64,000 nucleotides of DNA from Verrucomicrobiota bacterium. GTDB taxonomy: Bacteria > Verrucomicrobiota > Verrucomicrobiia > Opitutales > Opitutaceae. The notes below the pieces were generated by a model. It was not told where the DNA came from, did no database searches, and worked only from the letters and a program-made list of their open reading frames with translations. The stretch covers positions 25,110 through 89,109 of the forward strand of contig JACTNC010000027.1 in assembly GCA_014584295.1 (NCBI GenBank). Reading direction: 5' to 3'. A program made the translations under genes and the position numbers. Below, piece after piece: positions 7,387-16,608 of this stretch. Position 1 is the first letter of the stretch. Each line of letters opens with the position of its first letter.

Positions 7387-10300
7387 GACTTGGATGCTGC
7401 CTCCTTGTCCGGATGTTCGCTGGCATGCCAGTCGGCAAGGCGGAGCAGGGCTTCACGGTAGCAGATGCCCCACCAGCCGAAGCGGCGGGTCATCTGCCAG
7501 AAACGGTCTGAGATGCCCGAGTCGAGGCGGTGTGCGGGATGTCCTGACCGCTCCTCACTTGAAAGCGCGATAGATGTCTCCGCTAGCGTGCTAATGATCG
7601 GCGGAGGAGCGGGATCATCGCAGACTGGTGCGAAGGGTCTGGCATGCCCGTGATGGCTTGCAATGAGGTGGAGAAGGAGAGAACGATCCCTCTCCGAAAA
7701 TGCGCCAGGGATAAACTTTTCCGCCAACTGAACGGAAAGCATTTCGTGTCGAAAGTGCCCTGGCAATCCCGCTGCGAGAGCGATTGCTTTAGCGTGCTCC
7801 TTGGAGCGAGGCTTGTCCCGAGACTTCGCGAGTGGTGGGCTTCCGTCACTCGGCGCGCCATTGCGTAGAACCTCCTGAAAACGTTCGTCCAACTTGCCTG
7901 CATCGTGCCACTGACCAGCTATCCGTAAGAGGCTTGCAAACCCGGCATCCAAGCAAGCGTTGCCGAGAGCGAAGGCCTCGCGGGCGACTTGGGCACAATG
8001 GACAGCGAGGCTTGCAGCTTCGGGGAAATTGCTGTTGAAGTCGGAGTCGTCCTCGAAGTCGTCCTCGAAGTAGTTGGTAGTGTTGTCACGCCTAACAGAC
8101 TTCTTTGCGTAAATGATGATTCCACCGCCCGGGTGATAGGCGATATCGCTGAAGCGAAAAGCCTTGGTACTCTCGAACAGTTCCATCAACCAAGTAGGCA
8201 GAGCTTGAGTGTTGCCGTCGGGAATCCAGTTGCGAACTGCCTCCAAGGCATCACGCAATTCAACAGCTGTCGGTTCGGATGTTTCAATCAAACCCATGAG
8301 TTGGCGCAGCGGAGTGCAACCATTCTCACCGAGCCACGGGGCGAGGCACTTTCGATGCAGGCGGAGTGAGGTGGGTTTGCCGGACCGGATAAGTGCAAGT
8401 TCCCAGAGATCGACATGATGATTGCCGAGCCCAACTCTGCTGAGAACCTGGCCAAGCTGCCGGATCGCGGACAATTCCTCCATGTTTCGTGGGGAAGGCA
8501 GGAGTATGGTGGCGTCTGGATAGATGGCTGCCGGATCGTCGCAGACTCTGGAATCGTCGTGCCCGCGGACGATGAGGAATTTTGTGCGCGATCGTTGCGC
8601 CCGAGGTTTATCGCTTTCCGCTAATTCACCCTCCACATCTCCAGAAAGGTCGTCGCCGTCCGAAAGCCAAGAGCGCAAACGGTAAAGCGGAACTGAGAAC
8701 ATTTCATTGCCCACAGGTCGGCAGAGGCTTGCGATTTCCGGCCATTGTTCTGGATGTTGCGGGTCAAGGTCGCAGCGCACGGCGACACGAACCTCCGCGG
8801 TCGTGCGACCCTTGCCGTGGAGGAAGATACCGATATCGGGATTGGGATGCGGTAGTGGCGCCGTCTGGCATAGTAGATCGAGATACGCGGGTAGGAGAAT
8901 CGGCGCATCGGAGGCCGGAGCGAGCATCGGCTGCATATCCTCCGGTGATGGAAGCATCTCGCGCAAAGTCTCGAAACCAAAGTCGACGATGCGCGTTTTC
9001 ACCACCTTTTTGCCTTCTTTTCGACTAATGACATCTGCCTTGCTCAAGAGAAACTTCCACGTTGCCTGCATCGATGTGCCGTAAATGGGGTCAGGCTTCT
9101 TGAACGCGTTCTCCGCTGCGATGATGATCGCCTCTGATCTTTCTGGGGTACCCAGCCGCGCGAGCCGTCCAAAGCGCTGGCGCAGCGCATCGAGGCTGGC
9201 GCACTCGGTCACGAGTGCGTCGAAACTGAAGTCCGCGCCGACTTCGAGGCATTGGGTGCTCACCAGGATAAGTGGCCGGTCCAATTTCGCTTTGGACGAA
9301 GAATGCAGGATTGGATGCAACTCTTCGACGACTGCGTCCCGTTCCAGCGGGCGGATGCGGCCTGTGAGCAGTTTCACATCAATGGCCAATGACCCACCAT
9401 CTGGAGCATTCTCACGTGCCTTTTCGGATAGGAGTGCCGCGATCTCCGTCGCGCGGGCGACTCGGTTGACGATGATGCCGATGCGCATCGTTCCTCTACG
9501 GGCAAATATCTCCGCAGCGCAGGCGATTTCCGACGTCAGATCATCTTCATTCGTTACGGTCTTCAACTCGGTGCGCTTGGAGGCCGTGAGCCGTGTTTGT
9601 AGCAAAGGATGATTTAGTGCCTCGGCGCGGTCTTTATTCTCCGGGAAAACGCTGAATGCTTCTCCATCTTCCTCGCCACCTGGGGGAGTTGCTGAGAGCA
9701 CGGTAACGTGAAACGGCGCTGCATTCTGCTCTTCCGACCACTTGTTCGAACGGAACATCTTCACTGCGCGCAGCGTTTGCAGGAACGGCACCGCGCAGTG
9801 TGCCTCGTCGAGGAGTATGAGACTGTCGTTCGCCGCAAGTCCCGCGAAAATCGGCGCAGCCAAGGCGCGATACCCATAGCCCCGAAAGAGCAGACGCGAG
9901 CCGAGCTGGTCAACGGTGCTGGTGATGATGGCTGCCTGCGAAGGGATGCGTGCCCAGCCATCGTCTCGCAACACGCCGCCACGCAACCGACCGACGGCGA
10001 GAGGCCGCTTCCTGGAATTGAGACCTCGCAGATTCAGCAACCGTTCTGTCACGGAACGCAGGACTGGAAGGACGGGGTTTTCCAGCGCCTTGGCCAGCTT
10101 TTCTGCTCGTTCAAACGCCTCGTCCACCACGATACGTCGGTCTACGACAAACCAGATTCGGCGCGCTGCGGTGCGCTCGGCGCGGGATTGGTCTGCCTCC
10201 ACAGCGAGCGCATAGACGGCAATGTCAATGCAGGCGGTCTTTCCACTGGCAGTAGGCAAGTCCACGGCGTCGGGAAAGCCATCGCGCCACTTGTGGCTGC

Positions 10301-10391
10301 ATACCTGTTCGGCGAGCATCGTCTGCCAAGGAAACGGGTCGTGACCGTGCACCGCATGGAAGAATTCTGGGAATGTCGGGAGTGCGCTCAT
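7383..10391 (-). CDS. cas3: CRISPR-associated helicase/nuclease Cas3, type I-G (C-terminal HD)
   Basis: A 1002-aa protein. The N-terminal superfamily 2 helicase has Walker A ASGKT (residues 48-52), VVDRRIVVDEAF, a DEAH box near 195 and a later SATPPGGEE. The C-terminal part carries HD-nuclease motifs: WHDAGKLDERF, HEMLSVQLAE and ASHHGHARPF. Helicase-first order with the HD domain at the C-terminus is the arrangement of type I-G (GSU0051-like) Cas3, unlike the N-terminal HD of most type I systems. It should unwind and degrade DNA bound by the Csb1/Csb2 complex. The start overlaps the DUF1016 stop and its own stop overlaps the Cas8-like start, both by 4 bp (ATGA), which implies translational coupling. 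Confidence 0.93.
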   Translation of the reverse strand: MSALPTFPEFFHAVHGHDPFPWQTMLAEQVCSHKWRDGFPDAVDLPTASGKTACIDIAVYALAVEADQSRAERTAARRIWFVVDRRIVVDEAFERAEKLAKALENPVLPVLRSVTERLLNLRGLNSRKRPLAVGRLRGGVLRDDGWARIPSQAAIITSTVDQLGSRLLFRGYGYRALAAPIFAGLAANDSLILLDEAHCAVPFLQTLRAVKMFRSNKWSEEQNAAPFHVTVLSATPPGGEEDGEAFSVFPENKDRAEALNHPLLQTRLTASKRTELKTVTNEDDLTSEIACAAEIFARRGTMRIGIIVNRVARATEIAALLSEKARENAPDGGSLAIDVKLLTGRIRPLERDAVVEELHPILHSSSKAKLDRPLILVSTQCLEVGADFSFDALVTECASLDALRQRFGRLARLGTPERSEAIIIAAENAFKKPDPIYGTSMQATWKFLLSKADVISRKEGKKVVKTRIVDFGFETLREMLPSPEDMQPMLAPASDAPILLPAYLDLLCQTAPLPHPNPDIGIFLHGKGRTTAEVRVAVRCDLDPQHPEQWPEIASLCRPVGNEMFSVPLYRLRSWLSDGDDLSGDVEGELAESDKPRAQRSRTKFLIVRGHDDSRVCDDPAAIYPDATILLPSPRNMEELSAIRQLGQVLSRVGLGNHHVDLWELALIRSGKPTSLRLHRKCLAPWLGENGCTPLRQLMGLIETSEPTAVELRDALEAVRNWIPDGNTQALPTWLMELFESTKAFRFSDIAYHPGGGIIIYAKKSVRRDNTTNYFEDDFEDDSDFNSNFPEAASLAVHCAQVAREAFALGNACLDAGFASLLRIAGQWHDAGKLDERFQEVLRNGAPSDGSPPLAKSRDKPRSKEHAKAIALAAGLPGHFRHEMLSVQLAEKFIPGAFSERDRSLLLHLIASHHGHARPFAPVCDDPAPPPIISTLAETSIALSSEERSGHPAHRLDSGISDRFWQMTRRFGWWGICYREALLRLADWHASEHPDKEAASKS

Positions 10392-11611
10392 GATTTCCTT
10401 CGAGATTTCACCTTGGGGTGGGATCTGCTCGGCTTCTGCCGGATGGCTTGTTCATGCTCCAACAACGCTTGAAGCTGCTCTGGCTTGGGCAGTGCCATGA
10501 GGTAGCGCGACACGAGAAGATCATGCGGCAGCCCGTCGGTGGCATATTTTACCTTGGTCTTGTCCCTGTCCGCACACAGTAGAAGCCCAACGGGCGGATT
10601 GTCGCCCTCCGACATCATGTTCGCTTTCCAATAGTTGAGGTAGAAATTCATCTGGCCAGCATCGCCGTGTCGAAAGGCGCGCACTTTCAGCTCAATTAGC
10701 AGGTTGCAGCGGAGAGCGCGGTGATAGAAGACGAGGTCGATATAGTCATGCTCGTTGCCTACAGTAATGCGTTTTTGGCGGGCTTCGAAGCAGAACCCTG
10801 TGCCGAGTTCCAGGAGGAAGGACTGAAGATGGTCGAGCAGGGCTTTCTCAAGAGTGCTCTCTTCGAAGTCCGAGTGTGCGGCCAGTCCCGTGAATTCCAA
10901 GACGTAGGGATCACGAATCAAATCGCCCATGGTAAGCGGCGCTTCTGATGCCTGACTGCGTCCACGCGCTATGACGGCGCGCTTGTCGGTAGAGAGACCG
11001 GTTCGTTCATAAAGCAACGAGCCGATTTGCCGCTGGAGCTGACGAACGGACCAATTCCCGCAAAGGCATTCATTTTCGTAAAAGGCACGTTTCCACGGAG
11101 CGTCGAGTCGCACGAGCTCAGCAATATGGGTCCATGACAGCTGCAACAACCGTTCTGGAGATAGCGGCGGCGGTGCTGGAACGGCGGCAGATTTCCGCGT
11201 CAGTGATGCGGAAATGTCTGAGGCAGTTGATTTCGCGCGAATAGAAGATTTCCGCATCAGTGATGCGGAAATCTCCGGTGATGTTGATTGATGTCCCAAT
11301 ATCTTCTTGGCTTTGGTCGTTGGGGAAATGTGCCCGCCGAGTTGGGGATAGATCAGATACAGCAGCCGCATCCGCTCCAGCATATCAGGGCTGGTTCCCG
11401 GTACGCCCCTGCTTTTCAAATCCGCAGAGAGTCGGCTCAGCAATCCGGTTCCGTAGGCCGCTCGGTCTTCACCATGCTGTTCAAATTCAACGACACAGCC
11501 GCCAATGATCCAGTTGCGTAAGACGAGGTGGCGATTCACTGCGCCAATGGCGCGGGCTCTCGCCTGCTCGTGAGCATCGGTGATTGTAGTGATGAGTGCT
11601 TGGTAGTTCAT
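10388..11611 (-). CDS. DUF1016/YhcG-family PD-(D/E)XK nuclease inside the cas operon
   Basis: A 407-aa protein. The N-terminal half (about 1-190) matches DUF1016_N: LRNWIIGGCVVEFEQHGEDRAAYG, LSADLKSRGV, MRLLYLIYPQL, later LQLSWTHIAELV. The C-terminal half has a PD-(D/E)XK core: DYIDLVFYHRALRCNLLIELKV with the D and E-x-K residues, then GQMNFYLNYW and PVGLLLCADRD. This family is a presumed DNA nuclease found mostly outside CRISPR loci. The ATG at 11611 overlaps the csb2 stop by 4 bp, and its stop overlaps cas3 by 4 bp, so it behaves as a regular member of the operon. A 19-residue duplication containing ISASL(M/T)RKS sits between the domains. Its role in interference, if any, is unknown. Confidence 0.88.
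   Translation of the reverse strand: MNYQALITTITDAHEQARARAIGAVNRHLVLRNWIIGGCVVEFEQHGEDRAAYGTGLLSRLSADLKSRGVPGTSPDMLERMRLLYLIYPQLGGHISPTTKAKKILGHQSTSPEISASLMRKSSIRAKSTASDISASLTRKSAAVPAPPPLSPERLLQLSWTHIAELVRLDAPWKRAFYENECLCGNWSVRQLQRQIGSLLYERTGLSTDKRAVIARGRSQASEAPLTMGDLIRDPYVLEFTGLAAHSDFEESTLEKALLDHLQSFLLELGTGFCFEARQKRITVGNEHDYIDLVFYHRALRCNLLIELKVRAFRHGDAGQMNFYLNYWKANMMSEGDNPPVGLLLCADRDKTKVKYATDGLPHDLLVSRYLMALPKPEQLQALLEHEQAIRQKPSRSHPKVKSRRKS
11191..11272. repeat. Duplicated palindrome within the DUF1016 gene
   Basis: Two 25-bp palindromic units, ATTTCCGC-9 nt-GCGGAAAT, occur at 11191-11215 and 11248-11272. They differ at one central base and have a period of 57 bp (19 codons), so the frame is kept. 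Each encodes ISASL(M/T)RKS-like peptides in the linker between the two protein domains. The form is that of a REP-like hairpin tolerated inside a coding region. Confidence 0.85.
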
Positions 11612-13170
11612 GCATCCACCTCCATCGGACGGCATAGGCCGTATCCGCGATAGCGGCCGGCACCGAGCAGAATAGGGCCGCAGACGGGTACATCGAAGAT
11701 GAGAATGGCGTGGCTGTGGCGCCGTTCACTACCGTCCTTGCGCTGCAGGCGCGGAAAGGCGTGGGCGGGTGGTGCACCTAGATGGGCGGAGACGGGGGTG
11801 ACGATGACTTCGCGGGGTTGAGGCAGGCCGATGCGTTCGCAACCGGTGCGAATCATCGCAGCTACTTCGGCGAGGTACTCGGATTTGTTCTTCGATTTCG
11901 GATGATGGTCGTAAACGATTGGAGCGACGGTGCTCCAATGGGTCGCGCCATCGGGATGAGCTGTCCACGTTCGTGCTCGCAGCGTTTCGAGCGGTCGGGC
12001 CATCAAGCTGGGCGTAACCTTCCACACGCCCAGCTTTCCGAGCTTCAATTCGCTCACTCGACCAGCGACGCGGAGTACCTCACGCCGCAGGTCGGGCGAC
12101 ATTGTGTTTTCTCCAGGAAGGGCAAGCGCGATGCCGGGCACATGTCCGGTGGCGTAAGGATGCCCCACGAACCCGAGTGCCAGGAAGGCTACGTGTGTGG
12201 ATTGCAGCGCTGTCCTGTCTGACGTATGGCCGGTGAGCAGCGATTGGACTTCAGGCGAGAAATCATTCGCATGGCTAGCAATCGCCTCGCGCCATCGGTT
12301 GGTGAGCGCGAGGGTGCAGGCAAGATCGAGCGAGCGATAAGGGCCATCGACTCGATCCAGGGTGAAGATGGCGAGGTGTGGACTGAAGGCGCTGCCTGTC
12401 GCCTTGGGCGCGATCATTTCCGCGCCAACCAAGGCATAACCTTCATAGGTGGAGATGCGCGGGCGGTCTTGACGTGGCTCACCATTGGGGAAATCAGCCT
12501 TTAGTTTCTTCCTCGCCGCCGATCTAGCTTTCGACGTCTTCGCGTATTCCATTGCCAGCAGCAATTCAGCATATCGCTCCACCGCCTCTCTGTTGAAGCT
12601 GCGATCGAGTTCGTCCAGTGTGCCCGCGCGCGGGACGCGAAGCATGTGTGTCGAATGATCTCCGTCGATGCGCCAATGCTGAAGTCCGTCTGGCACCGAA
12701 TTCGCAAGCCACATTTGCACGAGCGAGCTGGAATGCCCGATGCGGCTAACTTGCGCACACAACCTAGCCAGGGAACTACGTATGCCTGGGGGTGGTTCGG
12801 CAGCCGGCCAATGGAGTACGGCTGTATCCCCTCCTGCCAACGATGCACGGGCAAAGACGCGGTCGATCCGATGCCGGGTAATGGAAAGTGAATGAACCGG
12901 CATTTTTGCTGGTCCAGCCCTATCATTCACCGGGACATATTGTGTCACCACGTTGCAGGGTAGAGCTTCGGGCGCGAAAATGTCTGGAGGAGGCTGCCTT
13001 TCAAGCCATAGCAGGGCTGCACGCTCCTCCGCGTCCGCACCGGTCTGATAATGCGCGGCCACCATGGCCATGAACACGCGGGCGGGATGCGGTGGCCACT
13101 CGACCTGTCCATGATCGCCATGCGAACCGACAGCGATGCCTTGGAGATAGCGAATGCCAAGAATGAGCAT
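11608..13170 (-). CDS. csb2: Csb2 (GSU0054-type Cas5-Cas6 fusion), type I-G
   Basis: A 520-aa protein of the size of Csb2, beginning MLILGIRYLQGIAVGSHGDHGQVEWPPHPARVFMAMVAAHY, the ferredoxin-like opening typical of the family. Later motifs include LDLACTLALTNRWREAI, SHLGAPPAHAFPR and the C-terminal GPILLGAGRYRGYGLCRP, a glycine-rich loop of the RAMP/Cas6 type. In type I-G, Csb2 combines the Cas5 role (crRNA 5' handle capping) and the Cas6 role (repeat cleavage). The ATG at 13170 was chosen because it follows the csb1 stop by one base and the upstream 27 residues have no family character. It overlaps the DUF1016 start by 4 bp. Confidence 0.88.
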   Translation of the reverse strand: MLILGIRYLQGIAVGSHGDHGQVEWPPHPARVFMAMVAAHYQTGADAEERAALLWLERQPPPDIFAPEALPCNVVTQYVPVNDRAGPAKMPVHSLSITRHRIDRVFARASLAGGDTAVLHWPAAEPPPGIRSSLARLCAQVSRIGHSSSLVQMWLANSVPDGLQHWRIDGDHSTHMLRVPRAGTLDELDRSFNREAVERYAELLLAMEYAKTSKARSAARKKLKADFPNGEPRQDRPRISTYEGYALVGAEMIAPKATGSAFSPHLAIFTLDRVDGPYRSLDLACTLALTNRWREAIASHANDFSPEVQSLLTGHTSDRTALQSTHVAFLALGFVGHPYATGHVPGIALALPGENTMSPDLRREVLRVAGRVSELKLGKLGVWKVTPSLMARPLETLRARTWTAHPDGATHWSTVAPIVYDHHPKSKNKSEYLAEVAAMIRTGCERIGLPQPREVIVTPVSAHLGAPPAHAFPRLQRKDGSERRHSHAILIFDVPVCGPILLGAGRYRGYGLCRPMEVDA

Positions 13171-13171
13171 A

Positions 13172-14404
13172 TCAGTCAGTGTTGCCTTCTTCTTTCGTAG
13201 CTTCGAGTTGGCTGAGGCGGACGAGGTCCACAAGTTTTGCCTGCGGTACAAGGGTCACAGGTGTCTTTTCCCAACTCAGGCCGATATTGTCCGCTACCTT
13301 GACTGCCTCAGCCAAGAGGTCGATCGCGTCGTCTGAGCTTATTGTGTATTCTTCAGCTTTCGTCCCAGGATTGGCGAGGAGCTCCCATTTCATTTCGTTG
13401 TCCGGCCATAGGAGGCATCTCGACCGCAATCCCATGCCCGACTCGAACGCGAGTGTGGCTGCACAGAGAGCAAGGGCTGCCAGTGCTGTGCGAGCAGCTG
13501 CATCAGCCTCATGCGTTACTACATCACCGATTGGAAAACGCAGTCGCCGCAGCACGATTAGTGAGAGGGTCGTCAGCTGCTCTGCGTATTCAATAGTTGT
13601 ACCAGAGTTGTCCGAATCGAATGGCACGCTGCTGTGATTCACGGAAGATGGGGCTTCAGCCCCTTTCGCATTCGCGCTGGCTAGGCTCCAAGATTTGTCA
13701 GCCGCTTTGACCACTTTTACTGCGGCGCGAATCTCCAGTGGGTCGCGACGGACGCCTCTTGATTTGTGAGCTTGATCGATGGAAGCACCGATACCCACAA
13801 CTTCCGAAACCATCGCGCGCTCGAATTTCGCGCCGAGTCCACCCTTAGGTCCAGTGGAATCCCACATCCCAAAAAGGAGCGCTGTGGGGCAAAGTCGGTA
13901 GAGTGCGGAAGCATTTTGCTGGCTGATGGTGTTGAGTACTCTGCCCATTGCTGAATCTCGGAATCTTACACCATCCGCAGTCTGGCTGTCTCGAAGGATG
14001 GCATCTGCCAGACGGTGGGGCAGTTGAAGGCTTGAAACAATGCCCACATTGTCGATGAGCCGCTCGCTTTCCGGCTTCTTGCCGGCTGGCGACCAGGCCG
14101 TGAAATCCACCCTCACAACAGGAATCGTTATGCGTCCCGCATCCAGCGCCTCCTGCAATGCCTGCTCCATGCGGTTGGCCTGTGACTGCACAGTGTCGAG
14201 CACGACACACGTCTTTGGCTCTGGGAGTGCCTTTCCGTCCTCGCCGAAGACACACCGCTGCTCGACGGCGTAGACCGCCCCAGCAAAGGTTGGTGGGAAA
14301 ACCTTGTCGCCGGGGCCTCCTGCGGGTTGAAGCTTTCTGCGACAGCGGAAGGCTGCTGCAGAGCCATTGACAGCAGCGTGAAGCGTGGCGAGATCGAGTT
14401 TCAT
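13172..14404 (-). CDS. csb1: Csb1 (GSU0053-type Cas7), type I-G
   Basis: A 410-aa protein matching the Csb1/GSU0053 family in order and character: KVFPPTFAGAVYAVEQRC near the N-terminus, then LDTVQSQANRMEQALQEAL, DAILRDS, ALLFGMWDSTGPKGGLGAKFERA and a C-terminal GMGLRSRCLL. The QSQANR and FGMWDS-TG-KGG blocks are the most telling. Csb1 is the Cas7 backbone subunit that binds the crRNA spacer in the type I-G effector. It is the first gene of the minus-strand interference operon, so its promoter should lie in 14405-14791. csb2 follows after one base. Confidence 0.9.
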   Translation of the reverse strand: MKLDLATLHAAVNGSAAAFRCRRKLQPAGGPGDKVFPPTFAGAVYAVEQRCVFGEDGKALPEPKTCVVLDTVQSQANRMEQALQEALDAGRITIPVVRVDFTAWSPAGKKPESERLIDNVGIVSSLQLPHRLADAILRDSQTADGVRFRDSAMGRVLNTISQQNASALYRLCPTALLFGMWDSTGPKGGLGAKFERAMVSEVVGIGASIDQAHKSRGVRRDPLEIRAAVKVVKAADKSWSLASANAKGAEAPSSVNHSSVPFDSDNSGTTIEYAEQLTTLSLIVLRRLRFPIGDVVTHEADAAARTALAALALCAATLAFESGMGLRSRCLLWPDNEMKWELLANPGTKAEEYTISSDDAIDLLAEAVKVADNIGLSWEKTPVTLVPQAKLVDLVRLSQLEATKEEGNTD

Positions 14405-14791
14405 GGTTAGATATGCGTTGATGGTTGAGTCTAGAAAGAGATTGGATCTGTGGATTCTGAGATTATGGGGATTCCTTCAGAATGCTTGTGAAGGGGTTAT
14501 CTGTTTTCCACTAAGCGGTACGATACACGAACGATCACTTCGATTCGCATGAGCCATTAGCCAGTCGTTTTTCCGAGGAAGGTGCCAAAGCTCACGGGAG
14601 GAGGGTGGTCGGTAGGGACAGATATGGGGTGCCGGAAGAAACTCGTTTCTTCGTGTCCGCGAAGCCAATCCGCAGGGTTTGCGGCAGCAAGGCAATGCGA
14701 AGCGAAGAAGCCTTGGTCAGGTCAATGACGAACAGACCTGAGGACGTTCAACTTGAAGCCTGAATCGGTTGCGTCAATGACTGGGTTAGGC
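14405..14791 (-). promoter_or_regulatory. Presumed promoter region of the cas interference operon
   Basis: This 387-bp gap precedes csb1 on the minus strand and contains no convincing gene. A weak hexamer pair (TTCACA with CATAAT 19 bp downstream on the minus strand) lies 50-85 bp before the csb1 ATG. I found no CRISPR-repeat-like sequence and no clear operator. Confidence 0.35.
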
Positions 14792-15220
14792 TCAGTAGAT
14801 GATTTGGTTGTTTCCGGCATCTGCCAAGGCGAGTCGGCTCATTCGCGCGACGAGAAACGTTCGCTCGGCTTCGCACAGATGGCAGTAGCCCGAGAGATAA
14901 TATCCGGGAAATCCCTCGACGGTGTAGAGCTGGCCGGGAGTCACGCACCTCAATTGGCCCGGTGTGCTGCCGGAGGAATAGGCGAATTCAACTCGCTCGT
15001 TGCTCCTGAGACAGGAAATCAGCAGGGCGAGTTCAGGAACATCACTTTCCCAGACGGGCTGCCGTTGGGCGCGACGCCAGCGCTCAAGGGTGTCTGGGCC
15101 GTCCAGCCACGGCTCAACCGGCAGCGGGTCCGGCTTCGGGGCATCGTCCTTGGGAGCTGCACGTGCTGCAATGGTCAGGGGAACAAGACCGATAAGGGTG
15201 AAGAAGGAGCGGCGGCGCAT
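14792..15220 (-). CDS. Exported WYL-domain protein without HTH
   Basis: A 142-aa protein. It starts MRRRSFFTLIGLVPLTIAARAAP, a signal peptide with a basic n-region, a hydrophobic core and an A-R-A cleavage site. The mature part holds one WYL-like ligand-binding domain: LLISCLRSNERVEFAYSSG, VTPGQLYTVEGFPGYYLSGYCHL, then ERTFLVARMSRLALAD. WYL domains normally sit behind a DNA-binding HTH in the cytoplasm; here there is no HTH and a probable export signal. The ATG at 15220 was preferred because upstream codons have no coding character. It is followed upstream (111 bp) by a WYL regulator gene on the same strand. Ligand unknown. Confidence 0.75.
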   Translation of the reverse strand: MRRRSFFTLIGLVPLTIAARAAPKDDAPKPDPLPVEPWLDGPDTLERWRRAQRQPVWESDVPELALLISCLRSNERVEFAYSSGSTPGQLRCVTPGQLYTVEGFPGYYLSGYCHLCEAERTFLVARMSRLALADAGNNQIIY

Positions 15221-15331
15221 GGACGTGGGGAGCGTACAGAGGTAAGGGTTGGATCGGGAACCTGTAACGCGACAGGATATCCCACCCACAGGGACACCGA
15301 GTGGCCCACCGCCATCATTTTCCACTTCTTT

Positions 15332-16384
15332 CTAACGATTATTTTTCGCCAAGAATGCCGCCTCTTTCGCCACGGATTCACGGAGCTCCGCGGGCGCAAG
15401 GACTTCAACGTGACGCCCGTTCGCGAGAATGCGTCGCTGAACGTCGACGAGATTGTTCAGTCGCAGCCGGACATGGATGCCTCCGTCGGGACGCTCCTCA
15501 ATCTGCTGGGAAAAATGCCAGGGACGTTCACGCACATAGGGAGCCGCGAGGGCGGAGAAGCTGAGTCGCACATCGACTTCCTTCTCTCCGGTGAAGCGCC
15601 CGAGGGAGCCCTTGAGGTGATTGCGAATGGCGCTGCGCGCCGGAGGCGTGAAGCGTTTCTCGGTGGGCTCGAGTCCCTGAATGCGATCGAGCAGGAAGCT
15701 GCGCCATCCAGATTTTTGCTCGTCGTGCGCAATCAACATCCAGCGGTGATCGAGGCAGGCGAGATGAAGCGGATGCACCACCCGGCTTTCCGGCTTCGCC
15801 GACGACGGCTTGTGGTAGCGCAACGCCGCCACCCGTCGGTGCAGAATGCATTCGAGCAGCGTGGCGAACCATCGCGAGCCCGGCTCCGCGCCGGAATCCG
15901 CATCCGGAGTGAAAAGGCACTCCCGCATCAGGTCAGCGGGCAGCGAAATGGCATCACCTGCAAAACGCGCGATCTTGCCGAGCGCATGGGTCAGGATCTT
16001 CCCCAGGGGAGATCCGCCCCACGCGGAGAACGTGTGACCGGCGAGCACGACCGCGAGCGTTTCATCCGCGTTCAGCCGAAGTCCCGTAAGCAGATCGAAG
16101 GGTTCGCTGTACCGATAGGTCCTGGCGCTGGGCTCCCAGACAATGGGCGCACGATGGAAATCCCGCAGGCGTTCGATGTCCCGCTTGATCGTGCGTTCGG
16201 AAATTTCGAGTTCGCGTGCGAGCGTTGCCACGGTGAAACGCTTCCCGGCCGACAGTTTCTCGTGCAGATGAAAGAGGCGCGACGTGGCCGCAGGGCCGGC
16301 CTGACGTGCTTCGCGTATCCGCGTTTGCGGAATCGCGGCAGGGAATGAGTGGCGTCTGTCTGCTACCGACGAGCTCTTCTTCAT
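15332..16384 (-). CDS. HTH-WYL transcriptional regulator
   Basis: A 350-aa regulator. Residues about 37-95 form a winged HTH of the HTH_11/DeoR kind (LFHLHEKLSAGKRFTVATLARELEISERTIKRDIERLRD). The central and C-terminal part is a WYL domain: VAALRYHKPSSAKPESRVVHPLHLACLDHRWMLIAHDE, then LDRIQGLEPTEKRFTPP. Such proteins are usually repressors or activators that sense nucleic acids or nucleotides, and some control CRISPR-Cas or phage-defence loci. It lies 0.9 kb upstream of the csb1 operon on the same strand with the exported WYL gene between, so a regulatory link to the cas genes is possible but unproven. No operator was recognised. Confidence 0.85.
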   Translation of the reverse strand: MKKSSSVADRRHSFPAAIPQTRIREARQAGPAATSRLFHLHEKLSAGKRFTVATLARELEISERTIKRDIERLRDFHRAPIVWEPSARTYRYSEPFDLLTGLRLNADETLAVVLAGHTFSAWGGSPLGKILTHALGKIARFAGDAISLPADLMRECLFTPDADSGAEPGSRWFATLLECILHRRVAALRYHKPSSAKPESRVVHPLHLACLDHRWMLIAHDEQKSGWRSFLLDRIQGLEPTEKRFTPPARSAIRNHLKGSLGRFTGEKEVDVRLSFSALAAPYVRERPWHFSQQIEERPDGGIHVRLRLNNLVDVQRRILANGRHVEVLAPAELRESVAKEAAFLAKNNR

Positions 16385-16608
16385 GCTTCAGATTACGACC
16401 CGTTTGGCTCTCGCTTCAGCAGCTGGAGTGCAGTCGCTGCGGTATTGCTTCACAAAAGTGCAGGATGTCGCTGGTCCTGCAATCAGTCGGTGGCATGCCG
16501 CGCCCAAACGGCGGCCTGCAGCCATGGAGCATCGTCAGCCGATCGGAGAAAGGTGACCGAGCGGCCTTGATCCGTCGGCTGTATCCGATGGATTCAGAAG
16601 GAACTGGT

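Noticed and set aside
8582..10472. Plus-strand frames opposite cas3 and the DUF1016 gene.
   Set aside because: Shadows of a well-supported helicase gene on the minus strand.
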